Shown: positions 8,476 to 16,975 of the stretch, piece by piece
Numbering within the stretch: position 1 is the first letter of the stretch
Layout of the letters: each line of letters opens with the position of its first letter
Source: Blautia sp.
GTDB lineage: Bacteria > Bacillota > Clostridia > Lachnospirales > Lachnospiraceae
DNA length: 36,101 nucleotides
Assembly (NCBI GenBank): GCA_022770365.1
Contig: JALEHU010000116.1
Location: forward strand, 1 to 36,101
Direction of reading: 5' to 3'
Position numbers and translations under genes: made by a program
Notes under the pieces: model-generated
What the model was told of the DNA's origin: nothing
Database searches by the model: none
What the model saw: the letters and a program-made list of their open reading frames with translations, nothing else

Positions 8476-9312
8476 TTATTTCACACCCATCTTCTCCAGG
8501 TCCGCTGCCGCCTGCTTAAAGTTCTTAAACTGAATCGCATGAATCCCCACAGCTTCCGCTCCTTTACAGTTCTCCTGGCGGTCGTCCAGAAATACGGACT
8601 TATTCGGATCCAGGTGATACATATCCAGAAGCTTCCGGAACATAGCAGGTTCCGGTTTCATTTCCTTCACCTCGCAGGAGAACACCACTCCGTCCATATA
8701 TTTCAGGAATGGCATCTCCTTATCCCGGTTGCGATCCAGCATATACTGGCTGTAATTAGATAAGATATACAGATGATAACCCTGTTTTTTCAGGTATTTC
8801 ACCCAGGTTTCCGAATAGTCGAAATTATGGATGGTCTCCGGACTTCTGCACATGATCTCCCGGATATCTTCCGCATATTCCGGTGCCCTGGCAATAAACT
8901 GACGAATGTATTCCTCCTCATCATAAAGGCCTCTGTCTCTCTCGTTCCAGACCTGGCTTCTGAAAACAGAATCTGCGATCTTTTCGTATTTTTCTTCCGG
9001 GAAACCATAGCTTTTCAAATAGGTCTGCCAGTCAAAATCCACCAATACATTTCCCACGTCAAAAATAATATTCTCAATCATTTTTTTCTTCTCCTTATTT
9101 TCGCCTGTGTCCATGTTCTTTTTCCCAAAGAAACGCAATCCAAGTACAAACATATATGCCAGTATCGGTACCATGATCGCAGCTGCAAGTGAAGCTCGAA
9201 ATGCTGCCTGAGAACCCTCACTGTCCCCAAAAGCAAAGACCATCGGGAGACAGAATACTAAAATCAGTGCTGCCACTGCAGCAAGAGCTGCAATTCTTTT
9301 CCAATTTTTCAT
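8476..9312 (-). CDS. HAD-IA family phosphatase with hydrophobic N-terminal extension
   Basis: A 278-residue open frame starting with ATG behind GAGGAAAATT. Residues 1-77 carry two membrane segments (IAALAAVAALILVFCLPMVFA and SLAAAIMVPILAYMFVLGL) and a charged linker. Then comes a complete HAD subfamily IA phosphatase: motif I NIIFDVGNVLVDFDW with both aspartates, motif II YILSNYS, motif III lysine in EVKEMKPEPAMF, and motif IV FLDDRQENCKGAE. Substrate is unknown; relatives act on sugar phosphates or similar. A second ATG at 9081, preceded by AAGGAG at good spacing, would give a 201-residue soluble HAD enzyme exactly at the domain boundary. The frame may therefore encode a membrane-tethered and a free form. 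It may alternatively be two fused genes. It ends about 58 bp before the lipoprotein gene. Confidence 0.85.
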   Translation of the reverse strand: MKNWKRIAALAAVAALILVFCLPMVFAFGDSEGSQAAFRASLAAAIMVPILAYMFVLGLRFFGKKNMDTGENKEKKKMIENIIFDVGNVLVDFDWQTYLKSYGFPEEKYEKIADSVFRSQVWNERDRGLYDEEEYIRQFIARAPEYAEDIREIMCRSPETIHNFDYSETWVKYLKKQGYHLYILSNYSQYMLDRNRDKEMPFLKYMDGVVFSCEVKEMKPEPAMFRKLLDMYHLDPNKSVFLDDRQENCKGAEAVGIHAIQFKNFKQAAADLEKMGVK

Positions 9313-9344
9313 AATTTTCCTCAAATATCCTCTCTGCTACAAAA

Positions 9345-9372
9345 TCACGCCGGAGAAAAATCCCCGGCGTGA
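9345..9372 (-). terminator. Intrinsic terminator after purA
   Basis: On the minus strand TCACGCCGG and CCGGCGTGA form a GC-rich stem around a T-rich loop, followed by TTTTG. It lies about 63 nt after the purA stop and ends the purine transcript. Confidence 0.88.
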
Positions 9373-9434
9373 ACATTCTTTCTTCAGATGCTCTGCCGCT
9401 TATATGAAACTCTTATGATACTGCAGACAGCATC

Positions 9435-10715
9435 TTATTTATTTCTGTAAATGATGTCATTTCTTCCAGGTCCGTTGGAAATCATCGTGATCGGGAAGCC
9501 GATCTTTTCTTCCACAAATTCGATGTATTTGCGGCAGTTCTCCGGAAGATCTTCGTAGTTCTTGATTCCGCGGATATCGGTCTTCCAGCCAGGGAGTACT
9601 TCCAGAACCGGTTTTGCTTTTTCCAGAAGGCCGGTGGTCGGGAAATCTGTGGTCACTTTGCCGTCGATCTCGTATCCTGTACAAACAGGGATCTCATCCA
9701 GATATCCCAGTACATCCAGCACTGTGAAAGCAACATCTGTGGTTCCCTGCATACGGCAGCCATACTTGGAAGCAACACAATCGAACCATCCCATACGTCT
9801 CGGGCGTCCTGTGGTTGCACCGTATTCTCCGCCGTCTCCGCCTCTTCTGCGAAGCTCATCTGCTTCCTCGCCAAAGATTTCGGAAACAAAAGCACCTGCT
9901 CCGACTGCACTGGAGTAAGCCTTGCATACAGTAACAATTTTCTTAATCTCGTATGGAGGCACGCCTGCACCGATAGCACCATAAGCAGCCAGTGTAGAAG
10001 AAGAAGTAACCATCGGATAAATTCCGTGGTCCGGATCCTTCAGTGAACCAAGCTGTCCCTCAAGAAGAATCTGCTTGCCTTCTTTCAGCGCGTTCCACAG
10101 ATAAAGAGATACATCTCCTACATATGGCTCAACCATTTTCTTATATTCCATAAGTTCTTTCATCAGTTCATCCGGATCCAGAAGAGGTTTGTGATACAGA
10201 TGCTCCAGAAGAATATTCTTGGTCTCACATACGCGGCCGAGTTTCTCCCGGAGAGCTTCCTCATCAAAGAGTTCGCTTACCTGGAAGCCAATCTTGGCAT
10301 ATTTGTCAGAATAGAACGGGGCAATACCGGATTTGGTAGAACCAAAGGACTTGCCGGCCAAACGTTCTTCCTCATACTGGTCAAACAGAATGTGGTACGG
10401 CATTACCATCTGCGCTCTGTCAGAGATCATAATCTTCGGAGCCGGCACGCCTCTGCTGACAACTTCATTATATTCCTTGAAAAACACCGGGATATTCAGT
10501 GCCACGCCATTTCCGATGATACTTGTGGTGTGATCATAGAACACACCGGACGGGAGTGTATGAAGGGCAAATTTGCCATAATCATTGACAATGGTATGGC
10601 CTGCATTGGCACCTCCCTGAAATCTTACGATAATATCTGCTTCCTCGGCGAGCATATCGGTAATCTTGCCTTTTCCCTCGTCTCCCCAGTTTGCTCCAAC
10701 TACTGCTGTGATCAT
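9435..10715 (-). CDS. purA: Adenylosuccinate synthase
   Basis: Joins IMP and aspartate with GTP hydrolysis to make adenylosuccinate, the first step of the AMP branch. At 426 residues it is full length for the family. Visible signatures: GANWGDEGKGKITD near the N-terminus with the catalytic aspartate, QGGANAGHTIV with the catalytic histidine, GSTKSGIAPFYSDK in place of the more usual GTTxxGIGPxYxDK, GQLGSLKDPDHGIYPMVTSS, GATTGRPRRMGWFD and the C-terminal NGPGRNDIIY. The start MITAVV follows GAGGAGGAAAG; an in-frame longer version reads back through that ribosome site and is rejected. It lies 106 nt downstream of purB with no terminator between them, so the two genes are likely co-transcribed. 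Confidence 0.97.
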   Translation of the reverse strand: MITAVVGANWGDEGKGKITDMLAEEADIIVRFQGGANAGHTIVNDYGKFALHTLPSGVFYDHTTSIIGNGVALNIPVFFKEYNEVVSRGVPAPKIMISDRAQMVMPYHILFDQYEEERLAGKSFGSTKSGIAPFYSDKYAKIGFQVSELFDEEALREKLGRVCETKNILLEHLYHKPLLDPDELMKELMEYKKMVEPYVGDVSLYLWNALKEGKQILLEGQLGSLKDPDHGIYPMVTSSSTLAAYGAIGAGVPPYEIKKIVTVCKAYSSAVGAGAFVSEIFGEEADELRRRGGDGGEYGATTGRPRRMGWFDCVASKYGCRMQGTTDVAFTVLDVLGYLDEIPVCTGYEIDGKVTTDFPTTGLLEKAKPVLEVLPGWKTDIRGIKNYEDLPENCRKYIEFVEEKIGFPITMISNGPGRNDIIYRNK

Positions 10716-10799
10716 AACACTTTCTTCCTCCTCGTGTGTCAATTACTGTTTTTACAGATATACAAATATTTCTGCTGGACTGCTTTGATTTCAATGACC

Positions 10800-10836
10800 T
10801 ATACGTTGATTTCCGTATTTATTATACGTTGATTTC
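10800..10836. repeat. Direct repeat across the purB stop codon
   Basis: TATACGTTGATTTC occurs at 10800-10813 and again at 10823-10836, a 23-bp period. The second copy contains the last purB codons and stop; the first lies just past the gene. It looks like a short tandem duplication of the 3' end, out of frame. Confidence 0.85.
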
Positions 10837-12255
10837 TGCCTTCACACCAAGCATATCTTTATGTGCTTCAAGCACAGGTCCCACAACTTTGTTAAGAAAT
10901 GCCTCTGTCTGTTCTTTGGCGCGTCCTACATATTTAGTCGGATCCATAGTCTTCTGCAGTTCTTCCAGAGTCAGATTGAATGCAGGGTCTGCAGCGATCA
11001 GTTCCAGAAGGTTATTGTCCTTACCTTCCACCTTCACATTGCGTCCTGCTTCCATGGAAAGCTCACGGATGCGCTCATGCAGTTCCTGACGGTCACCGCC
11101 TGCTTTTACTGCATCCATCATGATGTTCTCGGTAGCCATAAACGGCAGTTCGGACATCAGGCGTTTCTCAATAACCTTCGGATATACTACCAGACCGTCT
11201 ACCACATTCAGGCAGAGATCCAGAATACCGTCAATGGCAAGGAAGCCCTCCGGAATGCTCAGGCGCTTGTTGGCAGAATCATCCAGTGTTCTCTCAAACC
11301 ACTGTGTGGCAGATGTGATCGCCGGATTCAATGCGTCGATCATCACATATCTGGAAAGGGAAGCAATACGCTCGCTTCTCATTGGATTTCTCTTATATGC
11401 CATTGCAGAGGAACCGATCTGTGATTTTTCAAACGGTTCTTCCACTTCCTTCAGATGCTGAAGAAGGCGGATGTCATTGGACATTTTATGTGCGCTTGCG
11501 GCAATACCTGCAAGCACGTTCAGCACACGGGTATCCACCTTGCGGGAATAGGTCTGACCGGATACCGGATAGCACTCCTTGAATCCCATCTTCTCTGCGA
11601 TCATCGGATCGATCTTGTCGATGGTCTCCTGGTCACCGTCAAACAGTTCCAGGAAGCTTGCCTGTGTACCTGTGGTTCCCTTGGAACCGAGAAGCTTCAT
11701 TGTGCTGAGCACATATTCAAGGTCTTCCAGATCCAGAAGGAATTCCTGAGTCCAGAGTGTGGCACGCTTGCCTACGGTCGTCGGCTGTGCCGGCTGGAAA
11801 TGGGTAAATGCCAGTGTTGGCTGTGCTTTGTATTTATCAGCAAACTGAGACAGCTCTGCAATAACGTTCACCAGTTTCTTGCGGACCAGTTTCAGCGCCT
11901 CTGTCATTACGATAATATCAGTATTGTCTCCTACATAGCAGGAGGTTGCTCCCAGATGGATGATTCCTTTGGCTTTTGGGCACTGTACGCCGTATGCGTA
12001 CACATGAGACATTACATCATGGCGTACCTGACGTTCGCGTTCTTTGGCTACGTCATAGTTAATGTCATCTGCGTGTGCTTTCAGTTCATCAATCTGCTCC
12101 TGGGTAATATTAAGGCCCAGTTCTTTTTCTGTTTCTGCAAGGGCGATCCATAATTTCCTCCAGGTACGGAATTTCATATCCGGGGAAAAGATGTACTGCA
12201 TTTCCCTGCTTGCATAACGTTCTGATAAAGGACTTACATATCTGTCTGTACTCAT
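10822..12255 (-). CDS. purB: Adenylosuccinate lyase
   Basis: A homotetrameric fumarase-superfamily enzyme that removes fumarate from SAICAR and from adenylosuccinate in purine synthesis. The 477-residue protein has the superfamily signature as GSSAMAYKRNPMRSE, with the flexible catalytic loop serines. The first conserved region is LGATSCYVGDNTD, and the second histidine region is LAFTHFQPAQPTTVGKRA. The start MSTDRYVSPL follows AGGAG at 7-nt spacing; a GTG two codons earlier is less likely. A promoter lies at 12302-12330. The gene heads a purB-purA unit, which supplies both AMP-branch steps together. The last codons and stop are part of a 14-nt direct repeat. Confidence 0.97.
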   Translation of the reverse strand: MSTDRYVSPLSERYASREMQYIFSPDMKFRTWRKLWIALAETEKELGLNITQEQIDELKAHADDINYDVAKERERQVRHDVMSHVYAYGVQCPKAKGIIHLGATSCYVGDNTDIIVMTEALKLVRKKLVNVIAELSQFADKYKAQPTLAFTHFQPAQPTTVGKRATLWTQEFLLDLEDLEYVLSTMKLLGSKGTTGTQASFLELFDGDQETIDKIDPMIAEKMGFKECYPVSGQTYSRKVDTRVLNVLAGIAASAHKMSNDIRLLQHLKEVEEPFEKSQIGSSAMAYKRNPMRSERIASLSRYVMIDALNPAITSATQWFERTLDDSANKRLSIPEGFLAIDGILDLCLNVVDGLVVYPKVIEKRLMSELPFMATENIMMDAVKAGGDRQELHERIRELSMEAGRNVKVEGKDNNLLELIAADPAFNLTLEELQKTMDPTKYVGRAKEQTEAFLNKVVGPVLEAHKDMLGVKAEINV

Positions 12256-12301
12256 CTTCACTCTCCTGATCTCATGTAGTATAATGCTTAATTACGTAGA
12301 A

Positions 12302-12330
12302 ATTATATAACAACCTACCTTCAAAAGCAA
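12302..12330 (-). promoter_or_regulatory. Promoter of purB-purA
   Basis: On the minus strand TTGCTT (12330-12325), a 17-nt spacer and TATAAT (12307-12302). The start would be near 12295, giving a short leader with no room for a purine riboswitch. Confidence 0.85.
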
Positions 12331-12363
12331 CCTTAAAATGCCCGCATCAAAACCAGATCCGGC

Positions 12364-13149
12364 TCATCCCTTCGTAAACCGGGACAGGAACTGTTTTGTA
12401 CGTTCTTCCTTCGGATGCTCGAACACCTGCATTGGATCGCCCTGCTCCAGAATATAGCCGTCATCCATAAAGATCACCTGATTTGCCACATCCCTGGCAA
12501 AGGCCATCTCATGTGTCACGATGATCATGGTTGTTTTCTGATCTGCAAGCTCTTTGATAACCTTCAGTACTTCTCCTGTAAGCTCCGGATCAAGAGCAGA
12601 TGTAGGCTCATCAAAACAGAGAATATCCGGCTGGAGCGCCAGTGCACGGGCGATTGCCACCCTCTGGCACTGTCCGCCTGAAAGCTGATGGGGATAATTG
12701 TTCATCCGGTTCTCCAGTCCCATCTGCTTCAGAAGTCCCTCAGCCTGTATGCGGATTTCTGCATGGATTTCTTTTTTGCGGCTCTTGTAATCAGGCTGTT
12801 CTCTGGCAAGCAGTTCTTTGGCAAGCATGACATTTTCAAGAGCTGTATACTGCGGAAAAAGATTAAACGACTGGAATACCAGCCCGAAATGCAGTCTTTT
12901 TTTGCGGATAGCGGATTCTCTCTGTGTGGTTGGATCATCAGAATCAAAAAGCCTCTCGCCATTGATACGGATCACGCCTCTGTCGGGCTTTTCCAGAAAG
13001 TTCAGGCACCGCAAAAGTGTGGTCTTACCGCTTCCGGAAGAACCGATAATGGAAACAACCTGCCCTTTCTCCAGGGAAAAACTGATATCCTTCAGTATCT
13101 CCGTACGGTTAAAAGATTTGCATATATGTTCTACTTCTAAAATCGCCAT
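12364..13149 (-). CDS. Polar amino acid ABC transporter, ATP-binding protein
   Basis: A 261-residue cytoplasmic ATPase of the GlnQ/HisP class that powers amino acid import. Walker A is GSSGSGKTTLL, the Q-loop region is FGLVFQSFNLFPQYTALENV, the signature is LSGGQCQRVAIARAL, Walker B is DILCFDEPTSALD and the switch histidine is in IIVTHEMAFARDVA. The EQGDPMQVFEHPKEERTKQFLSRF ending is typical for the PAAT family. An insertion around KELLAREQPDYKSRKKEIHAE makes it slightly longer than the common 240-250 residues. It starts 11 nt after the permease stop with GAGGAG before the ATG, so the two genes are one unit. The substrate cannot be read from the ATPase. Confidence 0.95.
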   Translation of the reverse strand: MAILEVEHICKSFNRTEILKDISFSLEKGQVVSIIGSSGSGKTTLLRCLNFLEKPDRGVIRINGERLFDSDDPTTQRESAIRKKRLHFGLVFQSFNLFPQYTALENVMLAKELLAREQPDYKSRKKEIHAEIRIQAEGLLKQMGLENRMNNYPHQLSGGQCQRVAIARALALQPDILCFDEPTSALDPELTGEVLKVIKELADQKTTMIIVTHEMAFARDVANQVIFMDDGYILEQGDPMQVFEHPKEERTKQFLSRFTKG

Positions 13150-13160
13150 GTTCGCTCCTC

Positions 13161-13847
13161 CTACCTGAAATAATCCAGTTTTTTCTCCAGGGTTCCCAGA
13201 AGAATGGTCAGGATTCCATTAAATATAAGATAGTAAACGGCTGTAAAAAACAGCGGCCAGATTGCTCCGGAAATTCCCTGTGATCCTTTCATAAATGCCT
13301 GACCTGCCCAGATGATCTCCTGAAGAGCGATGATGCGCGCCAGTGAAGTATCTTTTACCAGAGTAATGATCTCATTGGACATAGGCGGCACGATTCGCTT
13401 GATCACCTGAAGTAGCTTGATCTTAAAGAAAATCTGGGTTTTGGTCATACCAAGCACAAGACCTGCCTCTTCCTGTCCCACCGGAACTCCCTGAATTCCT
13501 CCGCGGTAGATTTCCGAAAAATAACAGGAATAATTCAAAATAAACGAAACGGATGCAGCCAGGAAACGTCCGCTTTCTCCGCCTCCCCAGATAGGATTAT
13601 GCAGTACCAGTCCGGGGAAATAGTAAATGATCAGAAGCTGGATCATCAGTGGTGTTCCCCTGATGATCCAGATAAGAAGCTTGATAAACCAGCTCAGTGG
13701 TTTGAACCGTGACGTAGAGCCAAAGGACATGATCAGTCCCAGCGGAAAAGCTCCGATCAGGGTCACAAAGAAAAGTTTTAATGTCTGAATGAAACCGATG
13801 TTCAGCGAGTGGATAACAATCGGCATCTGTTCCATAATCTGTTCCAT
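13161..13847 (-). CDS. Polar amino acid ABC transporter, permease
   Basis: A 228-residue inner-membrane permease of the HisM/GlnP type. Hydrophobic segments lie near residues 18-40, 52-75, 88-108 and 197-220. The EAA loop that docks the ATPase is visible as EAGLVLGMTKTQIFFKIKLLQVIKRIVPPM. The RGTPLMIQLLIIYY segment is highly typical of this family. Only one permease gene is present, so the channel is probably a homodimer. It lies between the substrate-binding protein gene (upstream, separated by terminator-like hairpins) and the ATPase gene (downstream). Confidence 0.94.
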   Translation of the reverse strand: MEQIMEQMPIVIHSLNIGFIQTLKLFFVTLIGAFPLGLIMSFGSTSRFKPLSWFIKLLIWIIRGTPLMIQLLIIYYFPGLVLHNPIWGGGESGRFLAASVSFILNYSCYFSEIYRGGIQGVPVGQEEAGLVLGMTKTQIFFKIKLLQVIKRIVPPMSNEIITLVKDTSLARIIALQEIIWAGQAFMKGSQGISGAIWPLFFTAVYYLIFNGILTILLGTLEKKLDYFR

Positions 13848-13887
13848 AAAAATATCCTGCTTTCTTTATGCTTTGTAGGAAAACGCA

Positions 13888-13912
13888 GAAAAAGCTCCTG
13901 TGGAGCTTTTCT
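13888..13912 (-). terminator. Second hairpin between binding-protein and permease genes
   Basis: On the minus strand AAAAGCTCC-ACA-GGAGCTTTTT forms a perfect stem with a T-tract. Positioned after the binding-protein gene, it should let only part of the transcripts reach the permease and ATPase genes. Confidence 0.85.
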
Positions 13913-13925
13913 CTGCATACGGTCA

Positions 13926-13951
13926 AAAAGAGCGGTAAAAACCGCCCTCTC
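13926..13951 (-). terminator. First hairpin between binding-protein and permease genes
   Basis: On the minus strand a GAGGGCGGT/ACCGCTCTT stem with a T-rich loop, followed by TTTTTG. It stands in tandem with the hairpin at 13888-13912 and likely lowers read-through into the transporter genes. Confidence 0.75.
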
Positions 13952-13987
13952 TGACTATGCTGTAGTTATATTATGCCACGGCAAATA

Positions 13988-14779
13988 TTATTTCTGTTCA
14001 ATCACTGCGTCCTGTACGCCGTATTTCTCAGCGCACTCTGTCATGCTGCCGTCTTCATAGCTTGCAGCAAAGAATTCGTTGAGAGCTTCTGCAAGATCAG
14101 AACCTTTACGGAAACCAACTCCATACTCTTCACTGTTCAGTTCTACTGTATGGGTCAGGTTCTCGTATCCAGTTCCCTCACCGATCATGGCAGCTGCCAT
14201 CAGAAGATCGATTACGGCTGCATCAGAAGTTCCTGCGGATACTTCCATCAGAGCGTCAGACTGCGCTTTTACCGCAGTGTAGTTCAGACCGAGATTACTG
14301 ATTTCCGCCTCTCCTGCACTTCCTGCTTCTACTGCAAAGTTCAGATCTGCAAGACTGTCAACATCCTGATACTGATCTGCCTTATCTTCCGGTACGACAA
14401 CAACCTGTGCGTTATTACAGTATGCATTGGAGCATTCCATGGAACTGGTAACTTCATCAGTAAGTGTCATTCCATTCCATACACAATCAATCGTCTTGCC
14501 TTCAAGTTCCAAGATCTTGTTATCCCAGTCGATTTCTACAAATTCTACTTCTACACCAAGGCTCTCAGCAAAAGCAACGGCCATGTCAGCATCAAATCCG
14601 ACCCAGTCTTCGCTTCCTTCTTCCTTGTAATCCATCGGTGCAAAATCAGTAATACCCACTACCAGAGTTCCTTTTTCTTTTACATAAGCTGCATCGCTCT
14701 CATCTGAAGATGCGAAAGCTGTGGCAGTCATGGAAAAAATCATGGATGATGTCAATAACATTGCAATTAATTTTTTCAT
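13988..14779 (-). CDS. Polar amino acid ABC transporter, substrate-binding protein
   Basis: A 263-residue exported receptor of the family 3 solute-binding type (GlnH/HisJ/FliY-like). A classical signal peptide ends AFA before SSDES. The mature part starts GTLVVGITDFAPMDYKEEG and has the family's WVGFDADMAVAFAESLGVEVEFVEIDWD and DCVWNGMTLTDE. No lipobox cysteine is present, which is unusual for a Gram-positive binding protein. The ligand is probably a polar or acidic amino acid but cannot be fixed by eye. It is the promoter-proximal gene of the transporter, with a promoter at 14828-14856 and AGGAG before the ATG. The hairpins downstream should make it the most abundant component. Confidence 0.94.
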   Translation of the reverse strand: MKKLIAMLLTSSMIFSMTATAFASSDESDAAYVKEKGTLVVGITDFAPMDYKEEGSEDWVGFDADMAVAFAESLGVEVEFVEIDWDNKILELEGKTIDCVWNGMTLTDEVTSSMECSNAYCNNAQVVVVPEDKADQYQDVDSLADLNFAVEAGSAGEAEISNLGLNYTAVKAQSDALMEVSAGTSDAAVIDLLMAAAMIGEGTGYENLTHTVELNSEEYGVGFRKGSDLAEALNEFFAASYEDGSMTECAEKYGVQDAVIEQK

Positions 14780-14827
14780 ATCGGTTGATCTCCTCGCTTA
14801 ATATTTGTTTTAGGTGATTACGGTACA

Positions 14828-14856
14828 ATATTATCAATTTACCACATGAAAGTCAA
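14828..14856 (-). promoter_or_regulatory. Promoter of the amino acid ABC transporter operon
   Basis: On the minus strand TTGACT (14856-14851), a 17-nt spacer and TAATAT (14833-14828). It gives a leader of about 40 nt before the binding-protein gene. Confidence 0.85.
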
Positions 14857-14931
14857 CCATAAAAATAGATTTCTTTGAACTTTTTACAAATTTTCTCAGA
14901 ATGCATGAAAGCAATTGTTCACATTTCTCCA

Positions 14932-15714
14932 TCATGATCCTGTACTTCGATGGTATTCTCTGGTAAATTTTTCCAGAAGTTCATCGATATGCTGGGAATA
15001 CACCTGCTTCTCAGGTTTTTTCGCAAAATGATCCAGCGTATCCTTCACTTCCCGGCGTATATCCTCTCCCGCATTCAGTTCTGTCAGCCTGCTCTCATAT
15101 TCAATAGGCGTACGGATACTGCGGAAAGCGAGAAGATAACACTTCAGTGCAGACCGGTCATGTCCCTGTTCATATGCCTTCCAGAAACTCTCTACTGCTT
15201 TTTCCATCTGAAACAGATAGCTGTAGGCACAGCCCAGATTATGGTAAATGCTTTCCGTCAGACCTTCTCTGGCTGTTTCCAGTTCTTCCCGTTCCAGAAG
15301 CTTCTGATAAACGCGGATGGCATTGACAAACATCCCGTTTTCCACCAGGGCATCCCCTTTCTCTTTTTCACGGACTGCAGACGGCTGTGCATTCAGCTTC
15401 TGAAGCTGGCTGTTCAGGACACGAAGTTCTTCATAACTCAGATAATTGATTTCCTTGAAAATCGGATACAGAATATCTTCCGCAGCCGCAAACTTGCCCA
15501 GATTCGGGCGGATCTTCGCAGCCAGTTTCGGAAGATCCAGTTCCTCCGAAATCCAGCTGCACAGTCCTTCATTGACAATCGTATCATCCACCAGATATAG
15601 ATTATGATAAAGATAGTAACATAATTCCTCAATGCTGTAGATGTTTGTGCTGATATTTTCGATATAATATGGTGTTTCTGCCTTTTTTGTCTGGCATAAA
15701 ATAAATCCGCTCAT
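14932..15714 (-). CDS. TPR-like helical protein, third gene of the DUF5717/DUF5716 operon
   Basis: A 260-residue soluble protein with no known function. The N-terminal third begins MSGFILCQTKKAETPYYIE and contains ISTNIYSIEELCYYLYHNLYLVDD, a pattern I associate with proteins found next to DUF5716/DUF5717 genes. Residues from about 150 to 215 look like tetratricopeptide helices (GDALVENGMFVNAIRVYQKLL, IYHNLGCAYSYLFQMEKAVESFWKAYEQG), followed by a helical tail. No catalytic motif is visible. The start was placed after GAGGGGGAC; it begins 13 nt beyond the stop of the ATPase-fold gene, so the three genes are one operon. A scaffold or adaptor role is an inference from the helical repeats. Confidence 0.85.
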   Translation of the reverse strand: MSGFILCQTKKAETPYYIENISTNIYSIEELCYYLYHNLYLVDDTIVNEGLCSWISEELDLPKLAAKIRPNLGKFAAAEDILYPIFKEINYLSYEELRVLNSQLQKLNAQPSAVREKEKGDALVENGMFVNAIRVYQKLLEREELETAREGLTESIYHNLGCAYSYLFQMEKAVESFWKAYEQGHDRSALKCYLLAFRSIRTPIEYESRLTELNAGEDIRREVKDTLDHFAKKPEKQVYSQHIDELLEKFTREYHRSTGS

Positions 15715-15727
15715 TTTCGTCCCCCTC

Positions 15728-16975
15728 TTACCATGCGGCTGTTTCTTTCCAGACTTTGCCGCTGCTCGGGAACATATCGCCAAAGCCCATGTCTCTCACC
15801 GTGATCTCACATTCTTTCGGAGAAACATATTTCAGCTCCAAATGAAGTCTGGTAGTCTTATTCGGTCTTTTGGGAATACCGGGAAGGCTCATGGACACAC
15901 GGCGTTTTTCCGATTTATCCATGGTTGCTACTGTAAATACAAGTTCTTCCATATCATCCAGGATCAGCTCACACTGAGCTTTGCAGTCATACCAGTTATT
16001 GCCGGCCTCAATGAGAGAGTAATATGCAGGAGACCCCATCACTCTCATTTCCATGCCCACATCTGCCAGTACCAGTGCCTCGCTCATGTAGCGGTAACTC
16101 TTCAGGTTCTTTTTCTCCAGACGTTCCACTGCTGCCGCGCAGGCCCCTTTTGCAAAAAGATTATTTCCGTAAAACACTTTGCGTTTCTGATAACACAGAG
16201 CTTTTACAGACTGTTTCGCCCATTCTGTGTCAAATCCATTGCCGGTGATCTGGATACTGGAGTAAAGTTCTGTACCAAGAGTCTTCTGAATAAACTGACT
16301 GAAATCTGAATCTCTTGCCTCCTTCTCCTCACTGAGACTGGATTCCCGGGGTTCTTCCAGCCTGACCAGAACCGGTCTGGTGCCAGAAGTCATGGACATT
16401 CTGCGGAAAACAACCTTCTCCGGAGCAAATTCATACCACGCCACGCTCCTGTTCCATGTATCTCTCTTCTGGGAAAGCATGTAATAATAAAAGCTTTCGC
16501 CATAATCCATCAGCATGAATTTTTCCTCCGGAAATCCCAGATGGGCACATGCCTTCTGGAAATTCTTCACTCTCCCGGGTGTAAGGGCGCGTGTTGTAAT
16601 GACCATGCATTTGGTATTTTTTACAATATCCAGAATACCCAGGAATTTCAGTATTCCCTTCAGGAAGATTGACAGAAATTCCCATGGTTCATGCTCTTCT
16701 CCCGCCATCTGAACAGGGTCCGTACTGTCGGACAATTCATAGAGATTATCCAGCATGATCCCGCCCTTTTCTCTGGCAAAATACTCTGCCTCCAGACCGA
16801 TGCAGTAATCTTCCTGTTCGATTCTCCGGCAAATACAGCTCGGGGCCTCATACTGGCTGCTCCCCACCTTCATACTGATGGATCTCGCTTCATCCGCCTT
16901 CCGGTCGTAATAACAAATCTGGGAAACCTTTTCCCCAAAATCAATTCCAATCATCAAGTCACGAATTTCGTTCAT
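15728..16975 (-). CDS. Actin/Hsp70-like ATPase-fold protein, DUF5716 family
   Basis: A 415-residue protein I recognise as a DUF5716-type family member; no function is established. The N-terminus reads LMIGIDFGEKVSQICYYD, which matches the first phosphate-binding loop of the actin/Hsp70/sugar-kinase superfamily. CMVITTRALTPGRVKNF and LADVGMEMRVMGSP may be later strand-loop elements of that fold. There is no signal peptide or membrane segment. The C-terminal ~100 residues (LVFTVATMDKSEKRRVSMSLPGIP, TTRLHLELKYVSPKECEITVRDMGFG) look like a beta-rich domain. Its ATG lies 17 nt inside the end of the upstream large gene, so the two are translationally coupled and probably act together, perhaps as ATPase and scaffold. 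Confidence 0.82.
   Translation of the reverse strand: MNEIRDLMIGIDFGEKVSQICYYDRKADEARSISMKVGSSQYEAPSCICRRIEQEDYCIGLEAEYFAREKGGIMLDNLYELSDSTDPVQMAGEEHEPWEFLSIFLKGILKFLGILDIVKNTKCMVITTRALTPGRVKNFQKACAHLGFPEEKFMLMDYGESFYYYMLSQKRDTWNRSVAWYEFAPEKVVFRRMSMTSGTRPVLVRLEEPRESSLSEEKEARDSDFSQFIQKTLGTELYSSIQITGNGFDTEWAKQSVKALCYQKRKVFYGNNLFAKGACAAAVERLEKKNLKSYRYMSEALVLADVGMEMRVMGSPAYYSLIEAGNNWYDCKAQCELILDDMEELVFTVATMDKSEKRRVSMSLPGIPKRPNKTTRLHLELKYVSPKECEITVRDMGFGDMFPSSGKVWKETAAW

Noticed and set aside
11455-12153. A 232-codon plus-strand frame inside purB
   Set aside because: purB on the other strand is unmistakable and full length; the antisense frame has no family features.
12256-12363. A purine riboswitch before purB
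   Set aside because: The predicted start leaves only about 40 nt of leader, too short for the aptamer, and no aptamer core is visible.
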